Shown one piece after another: positions 63,076 through 64,000 of a stretch of 64,000 nucleotides of DNA. The notes under the pieces were generated by a model. That model was not told the origin of the DNA. It did no database searches and saw only the letters and a program-made list of their open reading frames with translations. The DNA is taken from contig JABGQA010000088.1 of the NCBI GenBank assembly GCA_018644665.1, positions 1 to 64,000 on the forward strand. The letters are read 5' to 3'. The stretch comes from Candidatus Poribacteria bacterium. Lineage in GTDB: Bacteria > Poribacteria > WGA-4E > GCA-2687025. Numbering within the stretch: position 1 is the first letter of the stretch; each line of letters starts with the position of its first letter. The position numbers and the translations under genes were made by a program.

Positions 63076-63200
63076 TGTGGAGTATCTCCCGTTCTGTTGC
63101 GTCAGTGCGAAGATGACAAGATCGGCGTCGTTCTCTCACGTGTGCGAGGGGCATACGCCGTAACGCTTGACGATCCCCTTCGTTCGTCACAGCAGAGAAT

Positions 63201-63328
63201 GGCTCTCCGAGGGAGCCGGCAAGACCGCGAAAGGGCTGAGCCCACCTTCGCACCGCTCGGTCGATCTCGTATCGACACTCCTTTCTGCCTGTCCGCGTGG
63301 TCAGCAGGCGCATCGAAAGGGGTGTAGT
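63201..63328 (+). promoter_or_regulatory. 128-bp conserved structured leader, copy 3
   Basis: Third copy, with identical length. The third hairpin keeps its stem GTCGAT/ATCGAC while the loop changes from CTGAT to CTCGT, and the Shine-Dalgarno-blocking helix is fully conserved. Similarity to copy 2 reaches back to 63159. Confidence 0.7.
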
Positions 63329-64000
63329 ATGTCCGCACGTCGCAACCTGCCCACGCGTCCGAATATCGAACAGCTCAAGAACCAGGCGAAGGATCTTCGC
63401 GCATCGCACAGATCCGGCAGTCCCGCATCCATCCCACGTCTGAGGGATCACCTGCCTAGCCTATCAGGGGCATCCGACGCCGCGGTTCTGGCGGCGAAGT
63501 TCTCGCTGTTGGATGCGCAGTTGGTCGTCGCTCGCGAGTACGGCTTCGACAACTGGCACATGCTCGTCGAACACGTCGAATCATCGGCACATCCGCCGGC
63601 TCCGACTGATCCGGCGGCGGACCCAAAGACTCTCCGTATCGCGCAATTGGTGCGCGACGGTCTGATGAGTCCGCGGGAGGCGGAGTATGTCCGCGACGGC
63701 AGCACGGACATGCTCAGAGTGGACATGACAAAGGCCGGCGAATACACGGAGCGCGAACTCGAGTTCATGGACGCGACGATGGTACGCGGCCCGCTGAGGA
63801 GCGGGATATGCGATGTCGACCGAATGCGAGCGCTCCTCGTGGAGGAACCGTCGCTCATCGAAACCGCCGGACCCGCAGCCCTAGCGAAGGCGCTGCAGAC
63901 GAACGGATCACTGCCGGCGGTCGAGCTTCTGATGCGGCGCGGCGTCTCGCGGCTGACGCTGAACCCGTTCGAATACAACGAACTGTCGGAGGCCGTGAGC
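63329..64000 (+). CDS. ankyrin-type protein (paralogue 3), 3' end outside the window
   Basis: The first 224 residues are visible (MSARRNLPTRPNIEQLKNQA and on). It resembles paralogue 1 over its whole visible length, including the region after the N-terminal module (LVRDGLMSPREAEYV, RMRALLVEEPSLIETAGPAA, LLMRRGVSRLTLNPFEYNEL), so it is the closest copy of that gene and may also carry a helix-hairpin-helix tail. Shine-Dalgarno and leader are as in the other two copies. The window ends inside the gene, in the linker before the ankyrin part. Confidence 0.88.
   Translation, partial: MSARRNLPTRPNIEQLKNQAKDLRASHRSGSPASIPRLRDHLPSLSGASDAAVLAAKFSLLDAQLVVAREYGFDNWHMLVEHVESSAHPPAPTDPAADPKTLRIAQLVRDGLMSPREAEYVRDGSTDMLRVDMTKAGEYTERELEFMDATMVRGPLRSGICDVDRMRALLVEEPSLIETAGPAALAKALQTNGSLPAVELLMRRGVSRLTLNPFEYNELSEAVS

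Noticed and set aside
1..64000. tRNA, rRNA or prophage genes
   Set aside because: No T-arm-like GTTCGA(A/T)TC context within a cloverleaf, no rRNA-like block and no phage structural gene was seen by eye; a covariance search could still find a tRNA.

Overview
The window is high-GC, gene-dense bacterial DNA carrying families typical of free-living or sponge-associated PVC-like and Poribacteria/Latescibacteria-like lineages: DUF1592/DUF1552 pairs, phytanoyl-CoA dioxygenases, an arylsulfatase, PD40 lipoproteins, Gfo/Idh/MocA oxidoreductase, DUF362, DUF4432, ADP-ribosylglycohydrolase, hydantoinase A/B and ankyrin proteins. The phylum is inferred from gene content only; no rRNA or tRNA gene was recognised.

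Layout. 1-3.6 kb: DUF1587-1585 'planctomycete cytochrome-like' protein (5' end outside the window) and its DUF1552 partner. 3.7-6.0 kb: tandem duplicated PD40 propeller lipoproteins with a duplicated 5' flank. 6.1-8.5 kb: a phytanoyl-CoA dioxygenase and a beta-helix protein. 8.7-9.55 kb: broken IS3-type transposase touching the stop of a large PAS/GAF histidine kinase that has a KfrA-like N-terminus. 12.5-17.6 kb: overlapping minus-strand operon MBOAT O-acyltransferase, SGNH-like protein, unknown secreted protein, SUMF1-like protein. 18.7-25.1 kb: adenylate cyclase/AAA/TPR regulator, a phospholipase-C-like protein and an M19 dipeptidase. 25.1-26.4 kb: remnant of a Rep_3 plasmid initiator with three iteron-like 20-bp repeats at an exact 44-bp period. 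26.4-37.2 kb: second phytanoyl dioxygenase, DUF362, sulfatase, ADP-ribosylglycohydrolase, UppP, then a nitrilase/DUF4432/Gfo-Idh catabolic cluster. 37.2-44 kb: DUF2007-like protein, neutral-ceramidase-like protein, beta-helix protein, esterase and a GNAT-ankyrin fusion.

44.1-48.9 kb holds the most unusual module: a type I-C CRISPR effector operon (cas5c, cas8c with an internal cas11c start, cas7c) without cas3, cas4, cas1 or cas2, followed only 18 bp after cas7 by a single CRISPR-like repeat. A ribosome-binding site and a three-codon start just before the repeat look like the stump of a deleted next gene. A secreted LamG-like gene sits where cas3 is normally found and is translationally coupled to cas5. 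About 90 bp of direct repeat, the 3' end of hyuB, brackets the whole module.

48.8-55 kb: hyuB-hyuA operon, a VapB-like antitoxin with a 37-codon stump of VapC, and a probable D-apionate-lactonase-like protein. 55.2-64 kb: three paralogous ankyrin genes (the third cut by the window end), each preceded by a 128-bp leader of identical length whose last helix would pair with the Shine-Dalgarno sequence. Between the second and third copies is a 1357-residue Reg_prop beta-propeller lipoprotein. The shared leader and the stripped CRISPR effector operon are the two strongest candidates for undescribed biology.
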